Numbered from the stretch's first letter, positions 22,101-30,219 are shown. The stretch is 31,508 nt of DNA from Candidatus Zixiibacteriota bacterium (GCA_030615745.1 JAUWYR010000027.1:1-31508); one strand, 5' to 3'. Numbers and translations are program-made. The notes: generated by a model from the sequence alone, not told the origin.

Positions 22101-22170
22101 TTTTATGTTGACACTTTATGACGGTAAGTCTCTATTGGCTCTAAGGTGAATAAAACTTGACTTTTGAGAT
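22101..22170 (+). repeat. Conserved promoter-bearing intergenic block, copy C
   Basis: TTTTATGTTGACACTTTATG, then GTAAGTCTCTATTGGCTCTA, AGGTGAATAAAAC and TTGACTTTT. This is the most consensus-like copy, directly behind the half hairpin element ending at 22095. The complementary strand reads VLFTLEPIETYRHKVST then stop, the same tail as the diadenylate cyclase gene at 25528. Confidence 0.72.
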
Positions 22171-22185
22171 AGGTTCGTTTATTAT
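22157..22185 (+). promoter_or_regulatory. Repeat-borne sigma-70 promoter of the pentapeptide gene
   Basis: TTGACT (22157-22162), 17-nt spacer, TATTAT (22180-22185). It faces the gene at 22312 with a leader of about 120 nt. Confidence 0.55.
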
Positions 22186-22311
22186 CTTCTCAAAGTTATA
22201 TTTTTTTCCCGTAACTCAGGCAGGGCAGAAGAGAGATTGCAAAGATGGAGTTTAGATTTTACGGTTGATTTTCTTTTTGAGATGCTCTGAAACTTGGATA
22301 GGGGGTAGATA

Positions 22312-24336
22312 ATGCAGCCCATTAAAGAAATAACAGATGACCTCTTCAAATATGTTATCCCGGATGATGCTACTGAGGAGGAAAAAGAGAAAAATGCAAT
22401 TCAGGCACAAGAGGTTGTAGATGCCATCAAGGCAGGGAAATCAGTTGAGATCATAAATGCGGTGATTGAGGGCTCCCTTAACCTTGAATCTGAAGTTATC
22501 GAAGGCAAGATTACCATTCAGCGAACCAAAATCAAAGGTCCCGTGGATTGCTCATATGCGGAGTTCAAACAGGTGGTGAATTTTGAGAACTCGACATTTG
22601 AATCCGATGTGATCTTTTATTCCACCAGAATGAAAAAGGACATCATTTTCAATAAAGCTACCTTTGAAGGGGAGGCTGACTTTGGAAGTGCACGGATTGG
22701 GGGTAATGCTGAGTTTACTGGAGCTTTATTTAAGCAGCAGGCTAACTTTAACAGTACTCAGTTTGAGGCAGCTGCTTTTTTTAACCCAGCTACCTTTAAA
22801 GGGGAGGCTGACTTTACGCACGCCCAGTTCAGGGGCGGTGCCGACTTCAACGGTGCTGCATTTAAAAAACTGGCTATCTTCAACAGTGCTCAAATCGAGC
22901 GAGTTGCTTTCTTTAAAAAAGCTACTTTTGAGGAAGAGGCTAACTTCAACAGTGCTCAGATTGAGGCACCTGCTTTCTTTGAGCTAGCTACCTTTGAAGA
23001 AGAGGTAGACTTTGGGCATACTCGGGTTGCGGGTACCGCTGATTTCACCAAAACTTTATTTAAGCAAAAGGTTAGCTTCAACAGTGCTCAAATCGAGGAA
23101 GGTGTTTTCTTTAGACCGGCTATCTTTGAGGGGGAGGTTGACTTTATAAGCACTCGGATTGGGGGTACTGCTGAGTTTACTGGAGCCACATTTAAGCAGA
23201 AGGCTGATTTCAACAGGGCTCGTATCGAGGAGACGGCTTTCTTTAAAGAAGCTACCTTTAATGAGGAGGCTAATTTTATAAGTGCACGGATTGGGGGTAA
23301 TGCTTATTTCACAGGAGCCACATTTAAGCAGAAGGCTGATTTCAGCAGTGCTCAGATTGAGGGGCATGCTTTCTTTAGGCCAGCTACATTTGAGGGGGAG
23401 GCTAATTTTATAAGTGCACGGATTGGGGGTACTGCTGAGTTTACTGGAGCTGTATTTAATAAAGATGTTAGCTTCAGTAACGTTCAAATAGGAGGAAATG
23501 CTTTCTTTCGACCGACGACTTTTAAGGAGCAGGTCAAGTTTATAGGTGCCATTATTGGTGGCAATGCTGAGTTCCAAGGTGCGAAATTTATGGAGAATGC
23601 GGCTTTCTACTGTAGTCAATTCAAAATGGACGCCTTTTTTTGGGGCACAATCTTTGCAAAGAACGTCAACTTTCAGAATACCTCCTTCAGAACCATATTT
23701 TTTGCATATCCAAAAACTACTTTCCAGGGAAAGATTGACCTACGGGGCTGTACATACGATCGCATCGATCCTATCTCAATGTGGGAAGAACTTACGGATC
23801 GACTCGAGCCATACGGTAGGCAGCCTTTTACTCAGCTTGAACAAACATTCCGTCGGGCAGGACAGGATGGATTGGCAAATAAAGTATACTATAAAAGCAA
23901 GTGTCGTGAGTTTTGGATTGTCAAAAGAAAGAATCCTTTTGCTTGGACAAGCAATGGCTTTCTCTGGTTATTGACCGGATATGGAGTGAAACTCTGGCGT
24001 CTATTAGCAGCCATTGTTTTAGTACTTGCGTTTGGCACTTTTGTCTTTCATCATACTGGGGCGGTAGAACCAATTAGCGACCCTTTACTAATGCCTGTGT
24101 TCGGACCTCAGTCACAAGGAGGTGGGACAATTTCCCTATCAATCTTGGACGCCTTTCGGGTTAGTTTAAACCTCTTTCTTCCGGTGGAAATCCCATCAGG
24201 ATCGGAGTGGAAACCTTCTTCTCAGACTTTGTGGAGGATAATAAAGTTTTCAGATATTGGCACTTTTTGGAAACTGATCGGATGGATTCTCGTTCCCTTA
24301 GGAGTGGCAGGTTTATCCGGGTGGCTGAAGCGTTAA
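22312..24336 (+). CDS. Large pentapeptide-repeat protein with C-terminal membrane/pore-like segment
   Basis: 674 residues. Residues 121-450 form a right-handed beta-helix of alternating 5- and 6-residue coils with Phe/Ile at the core (ADFxSAxI, AxFTGAxF, AFFxxATF), organised as 44-residue units. A Cys-containing cap (DLRGCTYDRI) and a helical region follow, then a TM segment (about 555-580, LLAAIVLVLAFGTFVF), a hydrophobic loop, and a last TM (about 650-670). Two TMs around a loop resemble pentapeptide proteins fused to ion-channel pores. The function is unknown; sensing with gated ion flux, or defence, are guesses. The SD is weak (GGGGGT). A repeat-borne promoter lies upstream. Confidence 0.82.
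   Translation: MQPIKEITDDLFKYVIPDDATEEEKEKNAIQAQEVVDAIKAGKSVEIINAVIEGSLNLESEVIEGKITIQRTKIKGPVDCSYAEFKQVVNFENSTFESDVIFYSTRMKKDIIFNKATFEGEADFGSARIGGNAEFTGALFKQQANFNSTQFEAAAFFNPATFKGEADFTHAQFRGGADFNGAAFKKLAIFNSAQIERVAFFKKATFEEEANFNSAQIEAPAFFELATFEEEVDFGHTRVAGTADFTKTLFKQKVSFNSAQIEEGVFFRPAIFEGEVDFISTRIGGTAEFTGATFKQKADFNRARIEETAFFKEATFNEEANFISARIGGNAYFTGATFKQKADFSSAQIEGHAFFRPATFEGEANFISARIGGTAEFTGAVFNKDVSFSNVQIGGNAFFRPTTFKEQVKFIGAIIGGNAEFQGAKFMENAAFYCSQFKMDAFFWGTIFAKNVNFQNTSFRTIFFAYPKTTFQGKIDLRGCTYDRIDPISMWEELTDRLEPYGRQPFTQLEQTFRRAGQDGLANKVYYKSKCREFWIVKRKNPFAWTSNGFLWLLTGYGVKLWRLLAAIVLVLAFGTFVFHHTGAVEPISDPLLMPVFGPQSQGGGTISLSILDAFRVSLNLFLPVEIPSGSEWKPSSQTLWRIIKFSDIGTFWKLIGWILVPLGVAGLSGWLKR
22672..23661 (+). 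repeat. 132-bp tandem repeats inside the pentapeptide gene
   Basis: Units begin at 22672, 22804, 22936 (a half unit of 66 bp), 23002, 23134, 23266, 23398 and 23530. Each encodes 44 residues starting EADF/EANF/EVDF and ending ATFEG or similar. DNA similarity is high between the 23134, 23266 and 23398 units (for example AGTGCACGGATTGGGGGTA recurs), suggesting recent expansion by recombination. Confidence 0.8.
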
Positions 24337-24359
24337 GACTTTAACTTTGCAAACACTAC

Positions 24360-24444
24360 GTAGGGGCGACCCTTGCCTGCCCGGCCAGGGTGGTCGCCCG
24401 ATGGTTATTGAAGAAAGACGGGAGGGGATGAACCCCTCCCCTAC
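24360..24444. repeat. Double-hairpin REP/BIME-like element, copy 3
   Basis: GTAG (24360-24363), then GGGCGACC paired with GGTCGCCC around a 20-nt loop that itself contains CCTG...CAGG, a 20-nt spacer, then GGGAGGGG-ATGAA-CCCCTCCC, then CTAC (24441-24444). The same order as the copies at 2792, 4918 and (reversed) 30220. Confidence 0.68.
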
Positions 24445-24449
24445 ATCTA

Positions 24450-24559
24450 TTTTATGTTGATACTTTATGACGATAGGTCTCTATTGACTCTAAGAAGAAA
24501 GAGAACTAAAAGGAAGCTTAAAGAATATCTTAACTTTTTAGAAGAGGAATTGATAAAAT
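24450..24559 (+). repeat. Conserved promoter-bearing intergenic block, copy D
   Basis: TTTTATGTTGATACTTTATG, ATAGGTCTCTATTGACTCTA, then about 35 unrelated bases, then TTAACTTTTTAG and a TAAAAT box. The two conserved parts are the same as in the other copies but moved apart by an insertion. Confidence 0.65.
24530..24559 (+). promoter_or_regulatory. Repeat-borne promoter of the DUF6946-like gene
   Basis: TTAACT (24530-24535), an 18-nt spacer and TAAAAT (24554-24559), facing the gene at 24669. Confidence 0.45.
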
Positions 24560-24668
24560 AAAACAAGAGAAAAATGAATCAAAATAAAAAAGGACTAAAG
24601 CCAGAGGTATGTACCTCCGAACTTAAGATATGAACGAGTTATCGAAAATTCTCAATAGGAGACTCACT

Positions 24669-25355
24669 ATGAATAAAATTTTTATTCCCACTAATAAACC
24701 AGAAGATTGGAAATCACTTTTAGCTGAGCCTGATAAACAATGGAAAACAGGTTACTCTGCCAAAGCAATTGCATATTGTTGGTATGAAGCTAAGGATTTC
24801 CCAGAGTGTGTGAGAAACGTATTCAAAAAGTCTGGGATACAGTTGTTTCAAAACATTGAATTGCTCTTGGCTTTTCCGGAGTATAAGGTAATACTGCCAG
24901 GTGGTGCACGCCCCTCTCAAAACGATGTTTTCATTTTAGCAAGAGGAAATAACCAATTGATTTCAATAATGGTAGAAGGAAAAGTCTCAGAACCTTTTGG
25001 TAATACCATAGCTGAATGGAGAGAGAATAATAGCGAAGGGAAAAATATAAGGCTCAAGTTTTTGCTTGAGGAGTTAGGTTTAGAAGAGGATATGCAAATT
25101 AGCACTATTCGTTATCAACTTTTACACAGAACAGCATCTGCGATAATTGAAGCGAAAAGGTTTAAAGCAGAAAATGCTCTAATGCTGGTTCATTCTTTTA
25201 GCCGATCCGATAAATGGTTTGATGATTATAATCGATTTTTAACTTTATTTGGTGTAACCGCAGAAATAGATTCCTTAGTATTTGCTAAGAATATCAATGG
25301 CATAGATTTATATTTTGGGTGGGTTAAGGGAGATGAGAAATATTTACATAAATGA
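24669..25355 (+). CDS. DUF6946-like protein, possible PD-(D/E)xK-type fold
   Basis: 228 residues. Conserved-looking blocks are FIPTNKPEDWKSLLAEPDKQWKTGYSAKA (starts at 3), LPGGARPSQNDVFILARG, SIMVEGKVSEPFG, IRYQLLHRTASAIIEA and MLVHSFS. I recall this set from DUF6946, whose function is unknown. ND...VEGK is reminiscent of the D...ExK pattern of restriction-like nucleases, but this is inference. ATG 24669 has AGGAGA at 24657-24662; the in-frame ATG at 24630 has no SD. No partner gene is adjacent. A defence-related nuclease is one option. Confidence 0.7.
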   Translation: MNKIFIPTNKPEDWKSLLAEPDKQWKTGYSAKAIAYCWYEAKDFPECVRNVFKKSGIQLFQNIELLLAFPEYKVILPGGARPSQNDVFILARGNNQLISIMVEGKVSEPFGNTIAEWRENNSEGKNIRLKFLLEELGLEEDMQISTIRYQLLHRTASAIIEAKRFKAENALMLVHSFSRSDKWFDDYNRFLTLFGVTAEIDSLVFAKNINGIDLYFGWVKGDEKYLHK

Positions 25356-25441
25356 GAGATTGACAAGTCCAGGTAAAGCCTGTTTGCTATTCAGTACACT
25401 CACCTAAATGCATTCAACACTTAGCAAACCTCGATATTATT

Positions 25442-25476
25442 ATACTCTCAAATTCACTCTAAAAAAGTATTTGATC
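25442..25476 (+). repeat. Dispersed intergenic repeat, copy 2
   Basis: ATACTCTCAAATTCACTC followed by TAAAAAAGTATTTGATC, nearly the same as 4728-4762. It lies about 20 nt before the half hairpin element at 25497. Confidence 0.65.
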
Positions 25477-25496
25477 TTTGGAGGGTCAAATGTTTT

Positions 25497-25515
25497 GGAG
25501 GGGACGAGCCCCTCC
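25497..25515. repeat. Half REP-like hairpin
   Basis: GGAGGGG-ACGAG-CCCCTCC, a perfect 7-bp stem. It is followed by ACGAC instead of CTAC, then directly by the conserved block at 25523. Confidence 0.6.
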
Positions 25516-25522
25516 ACGACTT

Positions 25523-25578
25523 TGATTTTATGTTGACACTTTATGACGATAAGTCTCTATTGGCTCTAAGGTGAATAG
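25523..25578 (+). repeat. Conserved intergenic block, copy E, overlapping the 3' end of the diadenylate cyclase gene
   Basis: GATTTTATGTTGACACTTTA, then AAGTCTCTATTGGCTCTAAG and GTGAATAGAAC match copy C; homology ends there, so the promoter part is missing. The opposite strand of 25528-25578 encodes the last 17 residues (VLFTLEPIETYRHKVST) of the gene on the minus strand. Confidence 0.72.
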
Positions 25579-26436
25579 AACCTTTCCATTTTTAAAAAGG
25601 GCAACATTCCCGGTGGTCTCCGATACAACTACCGCTATGGCTTTTGTTTTTTTAGTGATGTAGGCAGCTGCATTGTGCCTTGCACCATAGCCTTTTAAGA
25701 TCTGAACTTCCTCTTTAGGCATCAGAAGTAGTCTTCCTGCTGTGTTCACCACACCATCAGATTTTATCAAAAAGGCGCCATCGATCTGAGCGAACTCCTT
25801 GATAGATTCCTGAACTTCCGGGTCCATTATATTTTTCTGTTTTTCCTCATATCCTTTAAAAGGATTAAAAGTAATCTGTCTGGAGAGCTTCAATACATTT
25901 GCGGTATCACCAATAACAAAAATTGTCCCCACAGGTCTTCCTCCATGACCGAATGTTCCTATCTCTGTTGCTATATCCAAAACCGATTTTATTACCTCAA
26001 GCTCTACATCCTCCTCAAGCTTGTGACCTTTAGGCACAGTTAATTCAGTAAAAGGACCTCCTATCTTCAACACCATGATATTATCAAGGACATTTCTTGA
26101 AACCGGTCCGGTGAGACAAACTATCTTTTCATTCTTTTTTATCATTTTTTTGGACAAAGCTGAGATGATCGCATGTCTGATCCTTGAGAACCTGGCTAAC
26201 CGGTAAGGGGATGAATAGACCACTTCATAACCAGCCCTTTTGTAGCCCTGGCAAAGCTTTTTGGAATGGAAAATAAGTATCAATTTGATACTCTTGGAGG
26301 CTTTTTCCATCCACTCTTTGTTTATTCTGCCGATGGCTATAATTAGTATAGCCTTAGCTCCTACCCTTTTTGCTAAAAAGAGGGCGGAGTCCAAAACAGC
26401 CTCTGTGCCCAATTTTGTATTCTTCTTTTTTGGCAT
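25528..26436 (-). CDS. dacZ: DacZ-type diadenylate cyclase (c-di-AMP synthase)
   Basis: 302 residues. The first ~130 resemble the pyruvate-kinase C-terminal-like domain found in archaeal DacZ (GTEAVLDSALFLAKRVGAKAILII). The DAC catalytic domain follows with DGA (219-221, IDGAFLIKSDG) and RHN (253-255, YGARHNAAA) in place of the common RHR. It makes c-di-AMP from ATP, a regulator of potassium and osmotic balance. No SD is seen, but TATAAT (26447-26442 on this strand) ends 5 nt before the ATG, so a leaderless transcript is possible. The C-terminus runs into an intergenic repeat that supplies the stop codon. The gene is alone on the minus strand. Confidence 0.85.
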   Translation of the reverse strand: MPKKKNTKLGTEAVLDSALFLAKRVGAKAILIIAIGRINKEWMEKASKSIKLILIFHSKKLCQGYKRAGYEVVYSSPYRLARFSRIRHAIISALSKKMIKKNEKIVCLTGPVSRNVLDNIMVLKIGGPFTELTVPKGHKLEEDVELEVIKSVLDIATEIGTFGHGGRPVGTIFVIGDTANVLKLSRQITFNPFKGYEEKQKNIMDPEVQESIKEFAQIDGAFLIKSDGVVNTAGRLLLMPKEEVQILKGYGARHNAAAYITKKTKAIAVVVSETTGNVALFKNGKVLFTLEPIETYRHKVST

Positions 26437-26558
26437 AGCTTATTATATGATTCGGCAATATCTTTTAGCTAATAATATAAAATCTGCAAATGGGTTAGTC
26501 AATTTTAAAAGGTAAAAAATGAAAATAAATTTTGTTGAGATAATCCAATTTTTTGCCT

Positions 26559-26609
26559 CACCCCCTTTTTCTCCCCCTCTCCACAGGTGGAGAGGGGAGA
26601 AGGAGGTGA
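26559..26609. repeat. Long GC-rich palindrome
   Basis: The core CCCCTCTCCAC-AG-GTGGAGAGGGG (26574-26597) is a perfect 11-bp stem. Outer arms CACCCCCTTTTTCTCC and AGAAGGAGGTG extend it with mismatches. No T-run follows. Confidence 0.65.
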
Positions 26610-26614
26610 GGATA

Positions 26615-26655
26615 GTAAAGCTTTTGTCGAAGACCTTGACGGCTTTACACTCCAA
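26615..26655 (-). repeat. Dispersed repeat with GTAAAGC...GCTTTAC ends, copy 3 (reverse orientation)
   Basis: Read on the minus strand this is TTGGAGTGTAAAGCC, GTCAAGGTCTTCGAC and AAAGCTTTAC. It matches 2728-2768 at all but a few positions, 24 kb away. Confidence 0.72.
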
Positions 26656-26762
26656 GATATCATCCTCAAATTCGAATTTTTCAAAAGATCACCATTTAAT
26701 TCCTTGACTTTTTATTTTCGATTATTTTTTTAGGTTCAGGCTTTTTAGAAAGAGGAGGATTT

Positions 26763-28517
26763 ATGTCTTTTTCAAAAATTTCTTTTACTATTTTATTCCT
26801 TTTCTTTTTCTTGCTTTCAGCTTTCAGTTCTTCTTTTGCGCAACAGAACACCTTTCAGTTTGCTGTATTGGGTGATAGGACTGGAGGGCATCAGCCGGGA
26901 ATTTTCTCTGAGGCGGTGGAGGAGGTCAATCGTTTAAATCCAGATATAGTCATGACAGTGGGAGATTTTATCGAGGGGTATACCATAGATACCACTGTGC
27001 TCAATCAAGAGTGGGATGAGTTCTTAGGTATTATAGGAAAGCTTGAAGCTCCCTATTATTTTGTTCCGGGAAATCACGATATCACCTACGATGAATGTGA
27101 GCCAGTATATAAAAAAAGAGTCGGAGCTCCATATTATTCTTTTGATTACAAGAACGTTCATTTTGTGATATTGGATGTCAGCCGGGTCGAAAGATCAGAG
27201 GATGTGCCGGAGGAGCAGATAAATTGGTTGATTTCTGATTTAGAAAAAAACAAAGAGAAAGAGAATATTTATGTCTTTTATCACAAGCCCTTGTGGTTTA
27301 AATCGGTAAAGGAAAAAAAATCAGATAAACTTTACCAGATTTTCAAAGAATATGGAGTTGATGCTGTTTTTACCGGACATTACCATCACTATTTTTCAGG
27401 GGAAGTTGAGGGGATCAGATACATCTGCGTGGGTAGTTCAGGAGGTGCGATGGATATAGACTCAGAGAATTTAGGATTTTTTTATCATTATCTCTGGTGC
27501 ACGGTAGATGGGGATAAACTGGATGTGGCGTTAATTGATCTTGGATGCGTGAAAGATGTTGATTTCGTAACTATCGAAGATGAACTGGTGATAGATGCTT
27601 TGATTTATGAGGAGAAACTTATTAATTCAACCCCGCTATTTATTCGTGAGGAGGTTGAGGGCTGGTCAGGACCGTCTTTTCTCAATATCACAAATATTGA
27701 CACCAGCATCTTAGAAGATACGGTTAGATGGGAATTTTCAGATAATTGGACGATTACCCCAACTTCTTTTCCAATTGAAATTGCTCCTTCAAACACAGAG
27801 AAGTTGGAGTTCCAATTTCAGCTTAAAGGACATATCTATCCACTTCCCCAGTGCAGATTTAAATATAGTTTTGGGGATAACAAAACCTACGATTATCAAA
27901 ATCCTATTCTGGTTAAAAGGGAAGCTTTGTGCAATAAAATAAGAAAATCGATAAAAATAGATGGAAAAGTGGAGAAGAAAGAATGGGGTGATTTTGTGCC
28001 AATCCAACAGTTTGGTTCCCCTGAAGGGGGTGCCACTATAGTGGAGCCCACTAAATTCTATTTTGGCTATGATAAAAAGAACCTCTATTTAGCAGTTTTC
28101 TGCGAAGAGAGCGAAAAAGAAAATATTTTAGCCAGGGCTGAAAAACAGGATGGAGCAGTTTATGCTGAGGATTGTGTAGGATACTTTTTCTGTCCGGATA
28201 CAGTTAAAAAGATAGTTTATCAGATTTATTTCAATCCCAAAGGAACTGTTTTTGACCAGTTGATAAAGATATTTAGAGATGATATGGATGTTAAAAGGGA
28301 ATGGGATGGGGAATATGAGGTTGCTACTCAGATCGGAGATGATTTCTGGAGCATTGAGATAAAAATTCCATTCTCTGTTTTAAAAACCAAGCCTGAAAAA
28401 GGAGATATCTGGCAGGTCAACTTCAGAAGAAAGCAGAAAAGAGTAAATTCCGCCTCTGACTGGATAGTGCCTATATCTTATGAGCCGAAATATTTTGGGT
28501 TTTTGAGGTTTGAATAA
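26763..28517 (+). CDS. Secreted metallophosphoesterase with C-terminal CBM9-like domain
   Basis: 584 residues. A signal peptide (1-26, ending SSSFA-QQ) leads to a calcineurin-like phosphoesterase (about 30-265) with GDRTGG, VGDFIEG, PGNHD, YHKPLW and TGHYHHY supplying the two-metal ligands. A middle beta region (about 290-400) follows, then a CBM9/DOMON-like domain (about 410-584; IDGKVEKKEWGD, FYFGYDKKNLYLAVFCEE, WSIEIKIPFSVL). It probably acts on phosphoesters outside the cell or in the periplasm while held to a carbohydrate or lipid surface. AGAGGAGG precedes the ATG. Substrate unknown. Confidence 0.88.
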   Translation: MSFSKISFTILFLFFFLLSAFSSSFAQQNTFQFAVLGDRTGGHQPGIFSEAVEEVNRLNPDIVMTVGDFIEGYTIDTTVLNQEWDEFLGIIGKLEAPYYFVPGNHDITYDECEPVYKKRVGAPYYSFDYKNVHFVILDVSRVERSEDVPEEQINWLISDLEKNKEKENIYVFYHKPLWFKSVKEKKSDKLYQIFKEYGVDAVFTGHYHHYFSGEVEGIRYICVGSSGGAMDIDSENLGFFYHYLWCTVDGDKLDVALIDLGCVKDVDFVTIEDELVIDALIYEEKLINSTPLFIREEVEGWSGPSFLNITNIDTSILEDTVRWEFSDNWTITPTSFPIEIAPSNTEKLEFQFQLKGHIYPLPQCRFKYSFGDNKTYDYQNPILVKREALCNKIRKSIKIDGKVEKKEWGDFVPIQQFGSPEGGATIVEPTKFYFGYDKKNLYLAVFCEESEKENILARAEKQDGAVYAEDCVGYFFCPDTVKKIVYQIYFNPKGTVFDQLIKIFRDDMDVKREWDGEYEVATQIGDDFWSIEIKIPFSVLKTKPEKGDIWQVNFRRKQKRVNSASDWIVPISYEPKYFGFLRFE

Positions 28518-28553
28518 ATGAGATTTGTTTAACCTAAGCCTTTCTAAAATAGC

Positions 28554-29456
28554 ATGCTGAAAGTATATTTTGATACGAATATATATTCGCATATTGAGTC
28601 TATGAAAGAGTGTCTCGATCTGATTTTACTTAGAACAGAGCAGGGAAAGATAGGTGTACATTTTACTATAGTGAATATGTGGGAGATTGTACGTGGAATT
28701 ACTGAAAAGACGCTACAAGAGTTTCAACAAAAGATAAAACTTGCTTGGAAGATTACTGGAAAAGGACATGTATTGACTGATCCCTGGCAACATGTTCAGA
28801 GGAATGTAAAGCTTAACTTTTTGATAATACCAGAACCTCCATCTGCAGATTTTGTTAAAATACTAAGGGAAATCACTTTTGCTAAATCAACTAAGCAAAT
28901 AGAGCAAATTATCAATCCGCTAAAGATATCAGCAAAGGAGTTTGTTAGAAATTGGACCAAATCTATGCAGAAAATAAAAGAGAAAACTATCCAAACTCTT
29001 AATATTAAATATCCCACATTAAGTAAAAAGGAACGGGCTTCCAAATTTTTGTCAGAACCTGTTGCGTCACACTTAAGAGCAGAAACTTGGGCAAATTTAA
29101 TTCGGCGCTATAGATTGCCTTCAGAGGCTACACTGCTAGATTGGCTAGAGGCTTACAATCTTTTTCCTAGCATAAGATATAAAATTGACGTTTGGATGTC
29201 TTATCTCTGGAAAATTTACCATGAAGGTAAAGAACCAGATGTAGGTGATTATTTTGATTTGGAGCAAGTTATCTATCTTGACGCGATGGATTACTATATT
29301 TCAAACGATGGATCATTTTTATCCCTTTTAAAAAGATCCGGTAATCTTGAACTTCAAAATCGATGCATTTCTTTGGATGAATTTTGTCAAATGTTGTCGT
29401 CAGAAAACATACCTCCGTCATGTGCACCATTAACTTCTAATAAGATTCCATTATGA
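28554..29456 (+). CDS. PIN-like domain protein
   Basis: 300 residues. VYFDTNIYSHI at the N-terminus is a PIN first motif (D7, N9). An acidic Glu follows in VNMWEIVRG (E44), and the C-terminal part has DYFDLEQVIYLDAMDYYISNDGSFLSLL, which fits the later Asp ligands. The ~150-residue helical insert in the middle makes it far longer than a VapC toxin (about 130). I infer a PIN-like nuclease; RNA processing or defence are possible. No antitoxin-like small gene is beside it, and no SD precedes ATG 28554. Confidence 0.65.
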   Translation: MLKVYFDTNIYSHIESMKECLDLILLRTEQGKIGVHFTIVNMWEIVRGITEKTLQEFQQKIKLAWKITGKGHVLTDPWQHVQRNVKLNFLIIPEPPSADFVKILREITFAKSTKQIEQIINPLKISAKEFVRNWTKSMQKIKEKTIQTLNIKYPTLSKKERASKFLSEPVASHLRAETWANLIRRYRLPSEATLLDWLEAYNLFPSIRYKIDVWMSYLWKIYHEGKEPDVGDYFDLEQVIYLDAMDYYISNDGSFLSLLKRSGNLELQNRCISLDEFCQMLSSENIPPSCAPLTSNKIPL

Positions 29457-29513
29457 GAAATTAAGAAGGATTGAAAGTTTTTACTTAGTAATAAAAATAT
29501 CAGGTTATTTTTA

Positions 29514-30212
29514 ATGCTAAACTTAGTCTTAGACATAGAAACCCTACCCTGCGATGAAAAAACACGTGATATTTTGCCTGAGATTCAACCTCCATTCAGG
29601 CTTAAGACCGAAAAGCAGATTTCTGAATGGAAAAAAAAGATGCTACCAAAATTGAAAAAGGACCAATTCCTCTTCACTGCTTTGAACCCGAATTACGGTC
29701 GAATCTTTTGTATAGGGATGTTTTTTTTCGATGATGAAAAGGACTTTTACAAAGCAATCTCTTTCTATGGAAACGAGGAAAAAACCCTTTTAAAAGAGTT
29801 CTGGCAGAAACTTAAAGAAAACAACTATCCATATGTGATAACATACAATGGCTTGGGCTTCGATTTGCCCTTTATCTGGAAAAGGTCGGTGATACTTGCT
29901 GTTGAGGGAACAAAGGAATTCAATCTCAGAAGGTATACCACAGATTATAACTACGATATAATGGCGGTCTGGTGTAACTGGGATGTTCGGAATGCAATAA
30001 AGCTGGATAATCTTACGAAGATATTAGGTGTTGAGTCAAAAAGCGGGAGTGGTGCTGATGTTTATGATATGTGGCAAAAAAGGGAATACAAAAAGATAGC
30101 TGAATATTGTATGCAGGATGTTTTTGTTACCTACCAATGCTACTCTCGGATGAATTTTTTAACTCCAATAGATTATTCAAAAATAGATATTGAATATAGG
30201 GAGTTCTTTTAA
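29514..30212 (+). CDS. Predicted 3'-5' exonuclease, PolB-like DEDDy family
   Basis: 232 residues. ExoI motif LVLDIETLP (D7, E9), ExoII TYNGLGFDLPFI, and ExoIII YCMQDV with Tyr four residues before Asp make it DEDDy. It matches the stand-alone proofreading-like domain DNA_pol_B_exo2, without a polymerase domain, and the length is usual for that group. Likely trims single-stranded DNA or RNA ends in the cytoplasm. The stop is 7 nt before a double-hairpin repeat. The SD is weak. Confidence 0.82.
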   Translation: MLNLVLDIETLPCDEKTRDILPEIQPPFRLKTEKQISEWKKKMLPKLKKDQFLFTALNPNYGRIFCIGMFFFDDEKDFYKAISFYGNEEKTLLKEFWQKLKENNYPYVITYNGLGFDLPFIWKRSVILAVEGTKEFNLRRYTTDYNYDIMAVWCNWDVRNAIKLDNLTKILGVESKSGSGADVYDMWQKREYKKIAEYCMQDVFVTYQCYSRMNFLTPIDYSKIDIEYREFF

Positions 30213-30219
30213 TTTCAAA

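Larger units (their letters stand above)
26437..26762. other. Divergent intergenic region with palindromes
   Basis: This lies between the diadenylate cyclase start (minus) and the metallophosphoesterase start (plus). It holds a large GC-rich palindrome (26559-26609) followed immediately by the third GTAAAGC/GCTTTAC repeat (26615-26655). TTGACT occurs at 26704-26709 without a well-spaced -10. No gene is supported. Confidence 0.55.

Noticed and set aside
23056-23619. Minus-strand open frame opposite the pentapeptide gene
   Set aside because: Mirror of the periodic codons of the real gene, with no start signals.
22672-23661. CRISPR-like or satellite array
   Set aside because: Units are 132 bp without unique spacers and stay in frame as pentapeptide coils; it is protein-coding.
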